Source: Erythrobacter sp. YT30 (GTDB lineage: Bacteria; Pseudomonadota; Alphaproteobacteria; Sphingomonadales; Sphingomonadaceae). Taken from it: a DNA stretch of 64,000 nt. Within the stretch, counting starts at the first letter, position 1. The number at the start of each line of letters is the position of its first letter. The DNA lies in NCBI RefSeq assembly GCF_001542875.1, contig NZ_LMAF01000002.1:1263501-1327500 (forward strand), given 5' to 3'. Positions 44,313 to 53,894 of this stretch are shown in pieces. Position numbers and translations under genes: made by a program. The notes beneath the pieces were generated by a model. That model had not been told where the DNA came from. It was given only the letters and a program-made list of their open reading frames with translations, and did no database searches.

Positions 44313-46547
44313 ATGTCGAAACGGGGTGATCGTCTCCAGAACAAGGGAAAGCGTGGCTCCAGGCGGGCTGCGGCTGAGCGCTCTGCATCAGGCACGAAGC
44401 GCAAGACGCGCTCATCGGGACGCGGCAGAGGTGGTGGTGGAGCGGTTGCGGCCCAGCCATCATTCATGTGGCGATGGACCAAACGGCTCACCCTTTGGGG
44501 GCTCGCGCTCGTTGTATTGGCCGCCATTTTTCTTGCCTGCGCAGTTGGCTTTGCAGCGCGTGAGATCCCAAGCTTTTATCAGCTGAAAACCACCACGAAC
44601 GCGCAGACCATTTTGGTGCGAGCGCGCGATGGCAGCGAGATTGTCGAACTGGGGCCAAGCTTTGGAGAATGGCTCGACTATGAAGACATTCCCGAAAACA
44701 TGAAAAACGCGATGATCGCGGTCGAGGATAAACGGTATTTCGATCATTATGGCGTCGATCCGATCCGTACCACGGGCGCGGTCGTCGAAGGCTTTACCGG
44801 CGCGCGCTCTCGCGTGGGTGGCACATCCACGATATCGCAGCAGCTGGCGCGCAACCTGTTCCTCAATTCCAATCGCACGTTCGACCGCAAAGCGCGCGAG
44901 GCGATCCTTGCAATGGCGCTTGAATGGAAGTTTTCGAAAGAGGAAATCCTCGAGCTCTATCTGAACAAGGTGTATTTTGGCGGCGGCGCGTATGGGATCG
45001 ACAGCGCGAGCCGTAATTTCTTTAGCCACCCCGCGACCGAGCTGAGCATTGCCGAGGCATCGATTATCGCGGGGCTGGTAAAAGCGCCGAGCCGCTATTC
45101 CCCGACGGCAGATGTGCAGGCCGCCGTTGACCGCGCGCGTGTTGTTCTGCGGCTGATGCGGGAGCAGGGATACATCAATGCGAGCCAGGCATCGGTGGAT
45201 GTGGGTGCGGTTCAGCTAAAGCAGCAAGTCGGCCAGAACTCGGTGCGGTACTTCACCGATTGGGCGCTGCCGCAGCTCGACATCTTGCTGCCCGAAACCA
45301 ATGAGCCGTTGGAAGTCTGGACCACGATCGATGTCGGGATGCAGCGCGCTGCGACGACCTCGATTGATGCGAACACGCCCGATGGCTCGCAAGGCGCTTT
45401 GGTAAGTCTTGATCGCGATGGCGCTGTTCTCGCGCTCGTGGGCGGCAAGGATTACGTCGAAAGCAATTTCAACCGTGCGACAAGCGCGATGCGGCAGCCG
45501 GGATCGTCGTGGAAACTGTTTGTCTATCTCGCTGCATTGGAAGCGGGGTACACGCCGGGCGACACCGTAAAAGATGTGCCGGTTACGATCGATGGGTGGA
45601 GCCCGCGCAACGCAAATGGCCGCAATGTCGGCGATACGACGCTGCGTGCATCGTTCGCCTATTCGATCAACACAGTCGCGGCGCAATTGGGTAATGAAGT
45701 TGGCTTTGGCACCGTCGCATCCATGGCGCGGCGGTTTGGCATTTCGACGCCAGTTTCTACCTTTCCTTCGATGGTTCTGGGATCATCCGAGGTGCGCCTT
45801 ATCGATATGACGCGCGCTTTTGCTGCCGTTTCAGCGAAGGGAATGGCGGTGGAACCCTATGGTATCACCAAGGTGATGACAGCGGGCGGCGAGACGATTT
45901 ACGAGCGCGAGAAACCGCGCCAGACCCCTCTTGTGCCCGACTATGTTGCAGCCGGTATCACCGATCTCCTGCAGACCGCGGTTAACACCGGGACGGGCAA
46001 GGCCGCCCAGATCGGAAGACCTGTTGCGGGGAAAACCGGAACAACGTCATCGAACAAGGATGGCTGGTTCGTCGGTTTTTCCTCGGGGATCACGACAGGT
46101 GTGTGGATGGGCCGTGATGACGCAAAAGCGGTGCCGGGCCTTCAAGGCGGCCGTGCGCCCGCCGCCGCCTTCGCTGCTTACATGAGATATGCTGTAAAGG
46201 ACCGCGCGATTGAGGAGTTCGACACTGATCTTGATCTGCCAGCGTGGCGATTGGAGCCGGATGAGGAATACCTATATGGCGATCCCGACGATTATTACTT
46301 CATCGACGAACAGGGCAATCTGATTGAGCCCGGTCGCCGCGATCCTGACGAAGACCCGTTCGACGTTGATGGAGAGCGGGGAGACGGCACCCAGAACAAC
46401 GATGAGCCGCCGCCTGCCGTAAGCGAGGATTTCCTGGAGGAGGCCACAGGCGGCGCTCTGCCACCGGAGCGCAACACGCCGCCGCCAGCGCCGCTTCCGC
46501 AAAGGACGCAGCCCACGCAGAACAGGCCGCAGCCACCTCCTCCCTGA
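44313..46547 (+). CDS. Class A penicillin-binding protein (PBP1a type)
   Basis: 744 residues. A bifunctional peptidoglycan synthase: a basic N-terminal tail, one membrane anchor (about 55-78), a GT51 glycosyltransferase (VEDKRYFDHYGVDPIRT with catalytic Glu, STISQQLARNLFLN, EILELYLNKVYFGGGAYGI) and a transpeptidase domain with SxxK (Ser398-Ser-Trp-Lys401), SIN and KTGTTSSNKDGWFVGF. The last about 100 residues are an acidic, Pro-rich tail ending in PPPP, unusual compared with enteric PBP1a and possibly a protein-binding tail. A strong terminator follows. Confidence 0.94.
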   Translation: MSKRGDRLQNKGKRGSRRAAAERSASGTKRKTRSSGRGRGGGGAVAAQPSFMWRWTKRLTLWGLALVVLAAIFLACAVGFAAREIPSFYQLKTTTNAQTILVRARDGSEIVELGPSFGEWLDYEDIPENMKNAMIAVEDKRYFDHYGVDPIRTTGAVVEGFTGARSRVGGTSTISQQLARNLFLNSNRTFDRKAREAILAMALEWKFSKEEILELYLNKVYFGGGAYGIDSASRNFFSHPATELSIAEASIIAGLVKAPSRYSPTADVQAAVDRARVVLRLMREQGYINASQASVDVGAVQLKQQVGQNSVRYFTDWALPQLDILLPETNEPLEVWTTIDVGMQRAATTSIDANTPDGSQGALVSLDRDGAVLALVGGKDYVESNFNRATSAMRQPGSSWKLFVYLAALEAGYTPGDTVKDVPVTIDGWSPRNANGRNVGDTTLRASFAYSINTVAAQLGNEVGFGTVASMARRFGISTPVSTFPSMVLGSSEVRLIDMTRAFAAVSAKGMAVEPYGITKVMTAGGETIYEREKPRQTPLVPDYVAAGITDLLQTAVNTGTGKAAQIGRPVAGKTGTTSSNKDGWFVGFSSGITTGVWMGRDDAKAVPGLQGGRAPAAAFAAYMRYAVKDRAIEEFDTDLDLPAWRLEPDEEYLYGDPDDYYFIDEQGNLIEPGRRDPDEDPFDVDGERGDGTQNNDEPPPAVSEDFLEEATGGALPPERNTPPPAPLPQRTQPTQNRPQPPPP

Positions 46548-46581
46548 TGCATTAAAAGGTCACGCGCTCACCATAAACAAG

Positions 46582-46614
46582 AAGCCGCGCCATTCGATGT
46601 GAATGGCGCGGCTT
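46582..46614. terminator. Bidirectional Rho-independent terminator
   Basis: A perfect 14-bp stem (AAGCCGCGCCATTC / GAATGGCGCGGCTT) with a 5-nt loop. T-rich sequence follows on the plus strand (TGTTATTTAT) and an A/T-rich run on the other side, so it can end both the PBP transcript and the convergent degP transcript. Confidence 0.85.
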
Positions 46615-46662
46615 TGTTATTTATAAGTTTGGTCGCGCGCCACGCGGGCGAGCGTTCACCCA

Positions 46663-48198
46663 TCAGCGAAGGCGTACCGGTACGAAGCGTGGTGGTTGGC
46701 CGCGCCGTTGCACGCGCAGCAGCACGGCATCACGATTGTCGGCTTCGGCTGCCGCGATTTGCGCATTGAGCGCTTCAATTGAATCCACCGTCTCGTAATT
46801 GGCGGAAAGGATGACGTCACCACGGCGCAGACCTTTGCGGCCCGCATCAGAGTTCGGATCAACGGCGCCGATGACAAGGCCAGCGGTATCGCTATCAAGA
46901 CCCAGAGTGCCGCGGATCTGCGGCGTCAGAGCGAGCACTTGCAAGCCCAGCTTCTCTTCGATGGTTCCGTCAGATTCGCCCGGCGCCATCGGTTCATCGG
47001 AATCAGGATCAAATGTCTGCGCCTGTGCGCGAAGCTCTGCTTCGGTTGGCCGCTTTCCAAGCACTGCAGTGAGCGAAACCGACTGGCCATCGCGCAGAAC
47101 TTCGATTGGAACGCGAGTGCCGGGTTCAAGATTGGCGACGAGGAAGGAGACGGTCTGCTCAGAAGTCACGTCCTGCCCGTTTACGCTGGTCACGATGTCA
47201 CCGGGGCGCAGGCCAGCTTTGTCGGCGGCGCTGTCATCCTGAACTGATTGGATGAGCTCACCGCGATTGCGAGCCAGGCCAAGGGAGTCTGCGATGTCGT
47301 CGGTGATCGGATCTAGCCCAACGCCGAGGAAGCCGCGTTCAATCTCGCGCCCTTCTTTCAATTGATCGACAATCGGCGATGCGATCTCAGCGGGGATTGC
47401 AAATCCAATGCCTACGCTGCCGCCCGATGGCGAGAAGATCGCATTGTTGATGCCGATCACATTGCCCTGCATGTCAAACAGAGGGCCGCCCGAATTGCCG
47501 CGGTTGATGCTGGCATCGGTCTGGATGTAGCGGTCGTATGCGCCGCCTTGCCCGGTGTTGCGATAGACGGCGGAGACGATGCCGCTTGTGACAGTTCCGC
47601 CAAGGCCGAAGGGATTGCCAATCGCTACAACCCATTCACCAACGCGTGTCTGGCTGGAATCGCCAAAGCGCACGAACGGGAATTCATTGTCCGAAAGGAT
47701 TTTGAGAACTGCGAGATCAGATGCCGCATCCGCGCCCACCAACTCCGCTTCGTACTCGGTCCCATCAGGCATGGTGACGGTGATTTCTTCAAGCGTTGCC
47801 CGGTTGTTCGGGGCAACCACGTGATTGTTGGTTACTACAAAACCATCGGCTGAGATGATAAATCCGGAGCCCAAGGATTGCGCTTCGCGGGTTTGCGGCT
47901 CCTGGCTCTGGCCACCACGGCGGCGGTTGAAGAGCTCGGCAAATGGCGTGCCTGCAAAAGGATTGCGCGTCACTTCAACACGTTGGCGCGTTGCGATGTT
48001 GACAACGGCAGGCTGCAATTGCTGGGTGAGATCGGCAAAGCTTGATGGGGCGCCAGCTTGCGGCACCACATTGCTCATCACGCGCTCATCGTTTTGCGCA
48101 ACCTGGGCGCCTACCGGTTGGCCGCTGATCAGCGAAACAGCCGCACCGCCAACCAGAAGCGCGCTTGTCAAACCGTATACATACCGCACTTTTGTCAC
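46663..48198 (-). CDS. degP: DegP/DegQ-type periplasmic serine protease
   Basis: 511 residues from GTG at 48198; an ATG further upstream (48249) adds 17 residues that do not look like protein. The signal segment YVYGLTSALLVGGAAVSLI follows. The HtrA protease domain shows the catalytic His (VTNNHVV), Asp (ASDLAVLKI) and Ser (NRGNSGGPLF). Two PDZ domains follow (RGFLGVGLDP.., and VLALTPQIRGTLGLDSDTAGLVIG). It degrades or chaperones misfolded envelope proteins. It lies downstream of hflKC with a terminator in between, so it may have its own promoter. Confidence 0.94.
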   Translation of the reverse strand: MTKVRYVYGLTSALLVGGAAVSLISGQPVGAQVAQNDERVMSNVVPQAGAPSSFADLTQQLQPAVVNIATRQRVEVTRNPFAGTPFAELFNRRRGGQSQEPQTREAQSLGSGFIISADGFVVTNNHVVAPNNRATLEEITVTMPDGTEYEAELVGADAASDLAVLKILSDNEFPFVRFGDSSQTRVGEWVVAIGNPFGLGGTVTSGIVSAVYRNTGQGGAYDRYIQTDASINRGNSGGPLFDMQGNVIGINNAIFSPSGGSVGIGFAIPAEIASPIVDQLKEGREIERGFLGVGLDPITDDIADSLGLARNRGELIQSVQDDSAADKAGLRPGDIVTSVNGQDVTSEQTVSFLVANLEPGTRVPIEVLRDGQSVSLTAVLGKRPTEAELRAQAQTFDPDSDEPMAPGESDGTIEEKLGLQVLALTPQIRGTLGLDSDTAGLVIGAVDPNSDAGRKGLRRGDVILSANYETVDSIEALNAQIAAAEADNRDAVLLRVQRRGQPPRFVPVRLR

Positions 48199-48365
48199 GT
48201 CCTTTAATTCCTCATGTCTTAGCGGGTCACCTTGTGGTTGGTTCCCCAATTTGTGCCAGTTACGCGCCTATCTTGCGCTGAGACGCGCTGAACGCTGTTT
48301 GAACACGCGGCGCACCTTTTGGCGTTTGCCGGAGCGCATTTGCTGTTCGTCGGAAGTCGCTCAAC

Positions 48366-48398
48366 AAAAAAGCGGGCACGCTGGGTGCCCGCTTTTTC
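48366..48398 (-). terminator. Terminator after hflC
   Basis: GCGGGCAC / GTGCCCGC stem (48372-48379 and 48385-48392) extended by A-T pairs, 5-nt loop. On the minus strand a run of T follows. It touches the hflC stop codon and separates hflKC from degP. Confidence 0.85.
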
Positions 48399-49250
48399 TT
48401 AGCGACGTCCTCTGAACTGGCGCAGATATTCATTGTCGGGCGACAGGATAATCGAGCTTTCGCCCAGCTCCTCGCCCTGGCGCGCATCGCGGAACGTCTC
48501 GTCATAGCTCTGCATGGCGCGATAGAAATCGTAGAAGCCCGCATCCTTGCCAAAGCTTTCGGCGTAAATGCGTGCAGCTTCTGCATCAGCATCGGCGCGA
48601 ATGATCCGCGCATCGCGTGAACCCTGCGCACGGATAGCGCGCGCTTCGCGTTCACGATCTGATTCCATCCGTTCAAAGGCAGATTGAAGCGGGCGACCTG
48701 CAGGCAAATCAGTGCGCTTGATCTGCACGTCGATCACTTCTGCGCCGTATTGCCGCGCTTCGCGATCGAGGTTTTGACGCACATTTTCGAGCGCATTGCC
48801 TCTTTCAGCGGTCAGCATGGCAGCGAAAGTGCGGCGACCCAGTTCCTGACGCAACGCCGAGTTGAGGATCGGCTCCAGAGCGGTGGTCACGCCCTCGGTC
48901 GTGCCGGCACGTTCGACCATGCGGATGGGATCAATGATCTTATAGCGCGCATAGGCGTTTACCAAGAGACGCTGCTGATCGTTTGAAAGCACTTCTTCAT
49001 CGGTCATTTCCAGATCGAGAACGCGTTTTTCGATCCGGCGGACAGATTCGACGAGTGGAAATTTCAGCCACAGACCCGGCCCGTAGGCATTGTCTTCGGT
49101 GTTGATCGTGCGAACAGGTTCACCCGTCCGGATGATGACGACCTGCTCTTCTTCATTCACGACAAACACACTCATCGAAAGCGCGACCAGCGCAAGCGCT
49201 ACGATAACAAGCGGGACGCGATATGTGGTCCAGAAACTATCCATGATCAC
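48399..49250 (-). CDS. hflC: Membrane protease modulator HflC
   Basis: 283 residues with an N-terminal membrane anchor (about 8-28) and an SPFH/band-7 domain (VVNEEEQVVIIRTGEPVR, GPGLWLKFPLVESVRRIEKRVLDLE, DIQIKRTDLP-type VIDVQIKRTDLP). HflC with HflK forms a large periplasmic cage around FtsH and limits its access to membrane substrates. It overlaps hflK (ATGA). The degP gene follows after a terminator. Confidence 0.95.
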   Translation of the reverse strand: MIMDSFWTTYRVPLVIVALALVALSMSVFVVNEEEQVVIIRTGEPVRTINTEDNAYGPGLWLKFPLVESVRRIEKRVLDLEMTDEEVLSNDQQRLLVNAYARYKIIDPIRMVERAGTTEGVTTALEPILNSALRQELGRRTFAAMLTAERGNALENVRQNLDREARQYGAEVIDVQIKRTDLPAGRPLQSAFERMESDREREARAIRAQGSRDARIIRADADAEAARIYAESFGKDAGFYDFYRAMQSYDETFRDARQGEELGESSIILSPDNEYLRQFRGRR

Positions 49251-50437
49251 TGCCCTCCTGTCTGAGCTTGCGGTGTGGCTGCCGCCTCGGCTGGAGCGGC
49301 CTGTGCGCGTTTGCGAATTTCAGGCAGCGGCAGATAGGGTGTCACGCCTTCGGCTTCGACGATCGTCTTGTCGGTTTTCGCAAGGACGCGCTCCATTGTC
49401 TCGTAATAAAGACGCTGGCGTGTCACTTCGGGTGCAAGGCGGTATTGCTCGTACACCTTGTCGAACGCTTCGGCTTCACCTTCTGCGGTTGCGAGCACTT
49501 GCTGCGCGTAACCTTGTGCCTGGTTGCGGGCACGGTCAGCGTTCTGTTCAGCAACCGAGACATCTCGGAAAGCATCGACAACTTCGCTTGGCGGGTCGGC
49601 GCGTTCAATTTCGACACCCAGAACGTTGATGCCTGCCTGATATTCATCGAGCGTTGCCTGCATGCGCTCTCGCACTTGCAGCTGGATCTCGGCGCGACCT
49701 TCACCGGTGAATGTTGCGTCGAGCGTTTTCTGGGCAACCGATGCACGCATAGCGGCCTCGGCGACTTCTTTTACCGTCTCTACCGGATCGGCGAGCTCAA
49801 ACTTGAAATTCTCAAGATCCTTGATGTTCCAACGAACAACATAGTTGAGATCGACAAGATTTTGGTCGCCCGTCAGGATCAATTTCGCGCTTTCACCGGT
49901 GCTCGGCACCAGATCGCGGCGGACCGTCTGCACATCTTCGACATCGACGGTTTGGATCGGGAAAGGGAATGTGAAGTTCAGGCCCGGATCGAACGTATGA
50001 CTATACGATCCGAATGTCTTGACGACTGCCTTTTCCTTCGCCTCAACGAGGTGCACGCCGGTCGCAAGGAACCACAGGATCACTGCACCTGCGATGATCA
50101 GCGGGCCCCAGCTTTTGCCGCTGGGAAGATCGGGCAGGCGGATATTCGGACCGCCCGGGCCGCCGCCGCGACGGGGACCTTCGGGTCCGCGGTTTTTGAA
50201 GATATCTTCAATGCTGGCCGAACGGCGCGGCTCATCACCGCCCGATCCACCTTTGCCGCCACCCGGCAACCACGGATTGCGCGGGCCATCGCCGCCGCCA
50301 TCGGGTTTGTCGCCAGTGGGCGTGTTATCATCATCGCTGCCACCGCCGCGATTACCCCAGGGGTTGTTTTTTCCTGCCATGGCAAGGCCGCGATCCGACC
50401 AGCCAAAGCGCGTTTTCAAACGGTCAATAAATTGCAT
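49247..50437 (-). CDS. hflK: Membrane protease modulator HflK
   Basis: 396 residues. The N-terminal about 100 residues are very rich in Gly, Asp, Pro and Arg, as typical of HflK. A membrane segment (about 110-130, WGPLIIAGAVILWFLATGVHLV) and an SPFH domain follow (KAVVKTFGSYSHTFDPGLNFTFPFPIQ, VRWNIKDLENFKFEL). A helical C-terminus completes the complex with HflC. The first ATG has AAGAG upstream; an ATG at 50380 is a possible alternative start. Confidence 0.94.
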   Translation of the reverse strand: MQFIDRLKTRFGWSDRGLAMAGKNNPWGNRGGGSDDDNTPTGDKPDGGGDGPRNPWLPGGGKGGSGGDEPRRSASIEDIFKNRGPEGPRRGGGPGGPNIRLPDLPSGKSWGPLIIAGAVILWFLATGVHLVEAKEKAVVKTFGSYSHTFDPGLNFTFPFPIQTVDVEDVQTVRRDLVPSTGESAKLILTGDQNLVDLNYVVRWNIKDLENFKFELADPVETVKEVAEAAMRASVAQKTLDATFTGEGRAEIQLQVRERMQATLDEYQAGINVLGVEIERADPPSEVVDAFRDVSVAEQNADRARNQAQGYAQQVLATAEGEAEAFDKVYEQYRLAPEVTRQRLYYETMERVLAKTDKTIVEAEGVTPYLPLPEIRKRAQAAPAEAAATPQAQTGGQ

Positions 50438-50533
50438 GTCACTCTTATAGGTACGCCTCTGAGCAAAAAACAGGGGTTTGCGGTTGAATTTGAGGAGCGA
50501 CCTGGGCGATTTTGGTGTTAAGGCCGCGCTTCG

Positions 50534-51529
50534 ATGACTGAAAACACTCCATCCGCCCCTGATCCCAATGCTTTAATGGCCGCCTTGCCCGCCGATGTCG
50601 CGCAGCATGTGCAATCGGCCCAGGTGTCGGGCTCACGAGCAATAATTGTTGCCGATGTTGGAAATATATCGAAAGCTGGGCGAACCGATCTCGAAAATCA
50701 GATCAAGTCCATTCTTGGGGAAGTCCCCGGCATCACGGATGTACTTGTTGCACTTACAGCGCCGCGAACGCGGCGCAGGATCATCGCTATCGGATCGGGA
50801 AAAGGGGGCGTGGGAAAATCAACGCTCACAACCAATCTCGCTGTCGCCATGGCGAAAGCGGGGCATACAGTCGGCGTCATCGACGGCGATATCTATGGCC
50901 CCTCCCAGCCAAAGCTGCTCGCCACGGAAAATCGTAAGCCAGCAGCGGATGAGGAAACGAAAAAGCTTATCCCGCTCGACAGCCCGCACGGGGTGAAAGT
51001 CCTTTCGATGGGCCACCTAGTTGCGCCGGGCAAAGCACTGGCATGGCGCGGGCCGATGGCGGGCAAGGCATTGGGCCAAATGGTCGATGCTGAATGGGGC
51101 GATACCGAGTTGCTCCTGATCGATCTGCCGCCGGGAACAGGCGATGTGCAGCTATCGATGATGGCTGACAGCAAACCGGATGGCGCCATTCTGGTGTCCA
51201 CTCCGCAAGACCTTGCATTGATTGATGCAGCGCGCGCCGGGCAGCTGTTTGAGCAGGGCGGCGTCCCGATTATCGGTCTCGTTGAGAATATGGCGGGCTA
51301 TGCCTGCCCGCATTGCGGCGAAATAAGCGATCCATTCGGGCAAGGCGGCGTCGAGAAGTTCGCAGACGCTCTCGAAATTCCATTTTGGGGCCGGGTCCCG
51401 CTCGCCATGGAAATCCGCAAGAGCGGGGATGCGGGCAATCCACCAGCTGCTGGTGACACGGACGAGGCCACACCATTCCATGCGGTCGCAGAACACCTGT
51501 CGCGCTGGCTTTCCAGCAAGCAGAACTAG
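50534..51529 (+). CDS. apbC: Mrp/NBP35-type Fe-S cluster carrier ATPase
   Basis: 331 residues. An N-terminal DUF59-like stretch (about 10-85, IKSILGEVPGITDVLVALT) precedes the P-loop GSGKGGVGKSTLTTN, which is the deviant Walker A of the ParA/MinD class. The CxxC motif YACPHCGEISDPFGQGG binds the transferred iron-sulfur cluster. The protein is thought to carry Fe-S clusters to apoproteins. It precedes the molybdenum hydroxylase gene by 3 bp, so it may serve the same operon. Confidence 0.93.
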   Translation: MTENTPSAPDPNALMAALPADVAQHVQSAQVSGSRAIIVADVGNISKAGRTDLENQIKSILGEVPGITDVLVALTAPRTRRRIIAIGSGKGGVGKSTLTTNLAVAMAKAGHTVGVIDGDIYGPSQPKLLATENRKPAADEETKKLIPLDSPHGVKVLSMGHLVAPGKALAWRGPMAGKALGQMVDAEWGDTELLLIDLPPGTGDVQLSMMADSKPDGAILVSTPQDLALIDAARAGQLFEQGGVPIIGLVENMAGYACPHCGEISDPFGQGGVEKFADALEIPFWGRVPLAMEIRKSGDAGNPPAAGDTDEATPFHAVAEHLSRWLSSKQN

Positions 51530-51532
51530 ACG

Positions 51533-53815
51533 ATGCAGATTACAAGGCGCGGGCTATTCACAGGAGCAGCCGTAGGCGGCGGCTTGCTCGTCGCCTGGTG
51601 GCTGATGCCGCGCGGCCAATCGAGCCCGCTTGAGCCCGCGCAAGGCGAACACGTATTCGGCGCTTGGCTGAAGATTGCCGAAGACGGCGTGGTGAGCGTT
51701 GCTGTCCCGCAACTCGAGATGGGGCAGGGGGTGACAACGCTGCTACCCCAGATCATCGCGGATGAATTGCGCGCCGATTGGCGCCAGATCGCGGTTGAGC
51801 CTGCGCCGATTTCGGGCGCGTATCCCAATGTCCCTCTCGCGGAAAAATGGATCGCGCTGATCGATCCATTCGGCGAAGGAATGTCCGAGAGCGTCGATGC
51901 TTATCTGGCGGGCAGCTACGCCAAGCAATCGCGGTTCAATGCGACAGCGGATGGCACATCGATGGCGGCATTCGAACTGCCCTGCCGCGAAGCAGCTGCT
52001 GCTGCGCGCGAGATGCTCGTTGAGGAAGCGGCGGAACGGTGGGGTGTTGATCCATCGGCATGCGAAGTTTCAGACGGCATTGTCAGCCACGCCGATAAAC
52101 GCTTTGCCTTTGGCGAACTTGCCCAAGGTGCGGCAGACAGGTCTCCGCCTGATCCCGCGCCCCTTAATCCGGAGCCCTTCAGCGAAGTGGTGTTGTCTGG
52201 CGCATCTGGCGAGCCAAAGTATCCGCGCCTTGATCTGCCTTCCAAGGTCGATGGATCGTACCAGTTCGCTGGCGATATTCGCCTGCCCGGCATGGTCTAT
52301 GCCTCAATCCGCCATGGGCCCAATAACGGCTCCGAACTGACGGAATTTGACAGCGCGCAAGGGGCCGCCGTCAAAGGCCATATCGCAACGATCGAGGGTA
52401 AACGCTGGCTCGCTGCAGTTGCTGACACCTGGTGGAGCGCTGACCAGGCCCTCAAAGCGATGAAGCCGCGTTTCAAGACGCAGTTTCCAGTAAGCAGCGA
52501 TGATATCTCCGCCCGGCTTCGCACACAGGTCGATGGAGGCGCGTCTTTCACAATTGCTGAAACCGGTTTTGGCAAAGAGGCCCTTTCTCGGGTCGATATC
52601 GCGCGGCGCTATGAAGTAGAGCCTGCACCTGCCGCACCGCTGGAAACGGCGAGCGCGGCAGCACAGTTTGTTGATGGGCGTCTTGATCTGTGGATGGCGA
52701 GCCAGGCCCCTGAACGGGCGCGTGAAGCTGCGGCAAGAGCAATCGGTATCGCTGCTGAAGACGTGGCGCTTTACCCGATGCCTGCTGGCGGAAGCTTTGA
52801 TGCACGCCTCGAGCATGATCACGCCATTGAGATCGCCCTGATCGCGCGTGAGCTCGCCGAGCAGACACCACGCCCTGTACAGCTCACATGGTCGCGCCGT
52901 GATGAGATTATCCGCTCCCGCCCGCGCAGCCCGGCTTTCATCTTGATGGGCGCGCAGACTTCGCAGACCGGCAGCGGCGCGATTGACGCAATGCGAATGC
53001 GGATCGCGTCCCCTGCACATTCTATTGAGTTTGGCCACCGCCTGTTTCGCAACAAAACAAGCTGGGCCGCAATCCGTGACAGCGCCGATGTGCGCGATCC
53101 ATTGGCCTGCGAAGGCGCAGTGCCCGCTTACTCTCTACCGAGCATGGTGGTGGAGCATGTGCCGACCGAAATCGGACTTCCCACAGGGCGCGTTCGTGGG
53201 AATGCAAACAGCTACACTGCCTTTGCGATGGAAAGCTTTATCGATGAGATCGCCCATGCTGCGGGGCGCGAACCGCTCGTATTCCGCATCGGAATGCTCG
53301 GCGATGATATTCGCCTTGCCGCGTGCCTTCAGCGCGCCGCGCAATTGGCGAATTGGGACGGGGGAGCCAATCAAAGCGGACAGGGTCTTGCCTGCCACCG
53401 GATTGGCGATCCGGTAAGTGGCGGGCGCATAGCCTGCGTCGCAACAGCCGTCAGGGGCGAGGGCGGCGTTCGCGTTACCCGGCTTTCTGCCGCAGTCGAT
53501 ATCGGGCGGATCGCCAATCTCGACATTGCGCGCCAGCAGATCGAAGGCGGCCTGGTATTCGGCATCGGCATCGCCTTGGGCAATGCGATGCGGTATCGCA
53601 GCGGCCTCCCGACGGGCCTTGAATACGAGGATCTTGGCCTACCCAAATTCGCTGATTGCCCCGAAATTGAAGTCGATTTCCTCCCCAGCGAGGCGGGCCC
53701 CGCCGATCCGGGGGAACTGGGCGCAGTGATTGCCCCGCCTGCCATCGCCAATGCGCTGTTTTCGGCGACAGGCTTGCGCCTCAGGCGTCTGCCCTTACTT
53801 TCAAGCGGCTTATGA
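51533..53815 (+). CDS. Xanthine-oxidase family large subunit, isoquinoline 1-oxidoreductase beta-like (IorB)
   Basis: 760 residues. A twin-arginine-like signal (TRRGLFTGAAVGGGLLVAWW) suggests export of a folded cofactor-bearing enzyme. The molybdopterin domain carries PQLEMGQGVTTLLPQIIADEL, then GGSFDARLEHDHAIEIALIAREL and VRGNANSYTAFAMESFIDEIAHAAG. The family oxidises aldehydes or N-heterocycles. The usual small [2Fe-2S] subunit (IorA) is not adjacent here. The substrate is unknown. Confidence 0.85.
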   Translation: MQITRRGLFTGAAVGGGLLVAWWLMPRGQSSPLEPAQGEHVFGAWLKIAEDGVVSVAVPQLEMGQGVTTLLPQIIADELRADWRQIAVEPAPISGAYPNVPLAEKWIALIDPFGEGMSESVDAYLAGSYAKQSRFNATADGTSMAAFELPCREAAAAAREMLVEEAAERWGVDPSACEVSDGIVSHADKRFAFGELAQGAADRSPPDPAPLNPEPFSEVVLSGASGEPKYPRLDLPSKVDGSYQFAGDIRLPGMVYASIRHGPNNGSELTEFDSAQGAAVKGHIATIEGKRWLAAVADTWWSADQALKAMKPRFKTQFPVSSDDISARLRTQVDGGASFTIAETGFGKEALSRVDIARRYEVEPAPAAPLETASAAAQFVDGRLDLWMASQAPERAREAAARAIGIAAEDVALYPMPAGGSFDARLEHDHAIEIALIARELAEQTPRPVQLTWSRRDEIIRSRPRSPAFILMGAQTSQTGSGAIDAMRMRIASPAHSIEFGHRLFRNKTSWAAIRDSADVRDPLACEGAVPAYSLPSMVVEHVPTEIGLPTGRVRGNANSYTAFAMESFIDEIAHAAGREPLVFRIGMLGDDIRLAACLQRAAQLANWDGGANQSGQGLACHRIGDPVSGGRIACVATAVRGEGGVRVTRLSAAVDIGRIANLDIARQQIEGGLVFGIGIALGNAMRYRSGLPTGLEYEDLGLPKFADCPEIEVDFLPSEAGPADPGELGAVIAPPAIANALFSATGLRLRRLPLLSSGL

Positions 53816-53894
53816 GCCTGCAAATCTGCCCTAGCTGGATCGACGAATTGCGATCCTCACGGATACTGCGTCGCTTTGGTGCGTTGGACGCGGT

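Noticed and set aside
49268..50521. Plus-strand open frame of 417 codons opposite hflK
   Set aside because: hflK is unmistakable on the minus strand; the opposite frame stays open because of GC-biased codon use.
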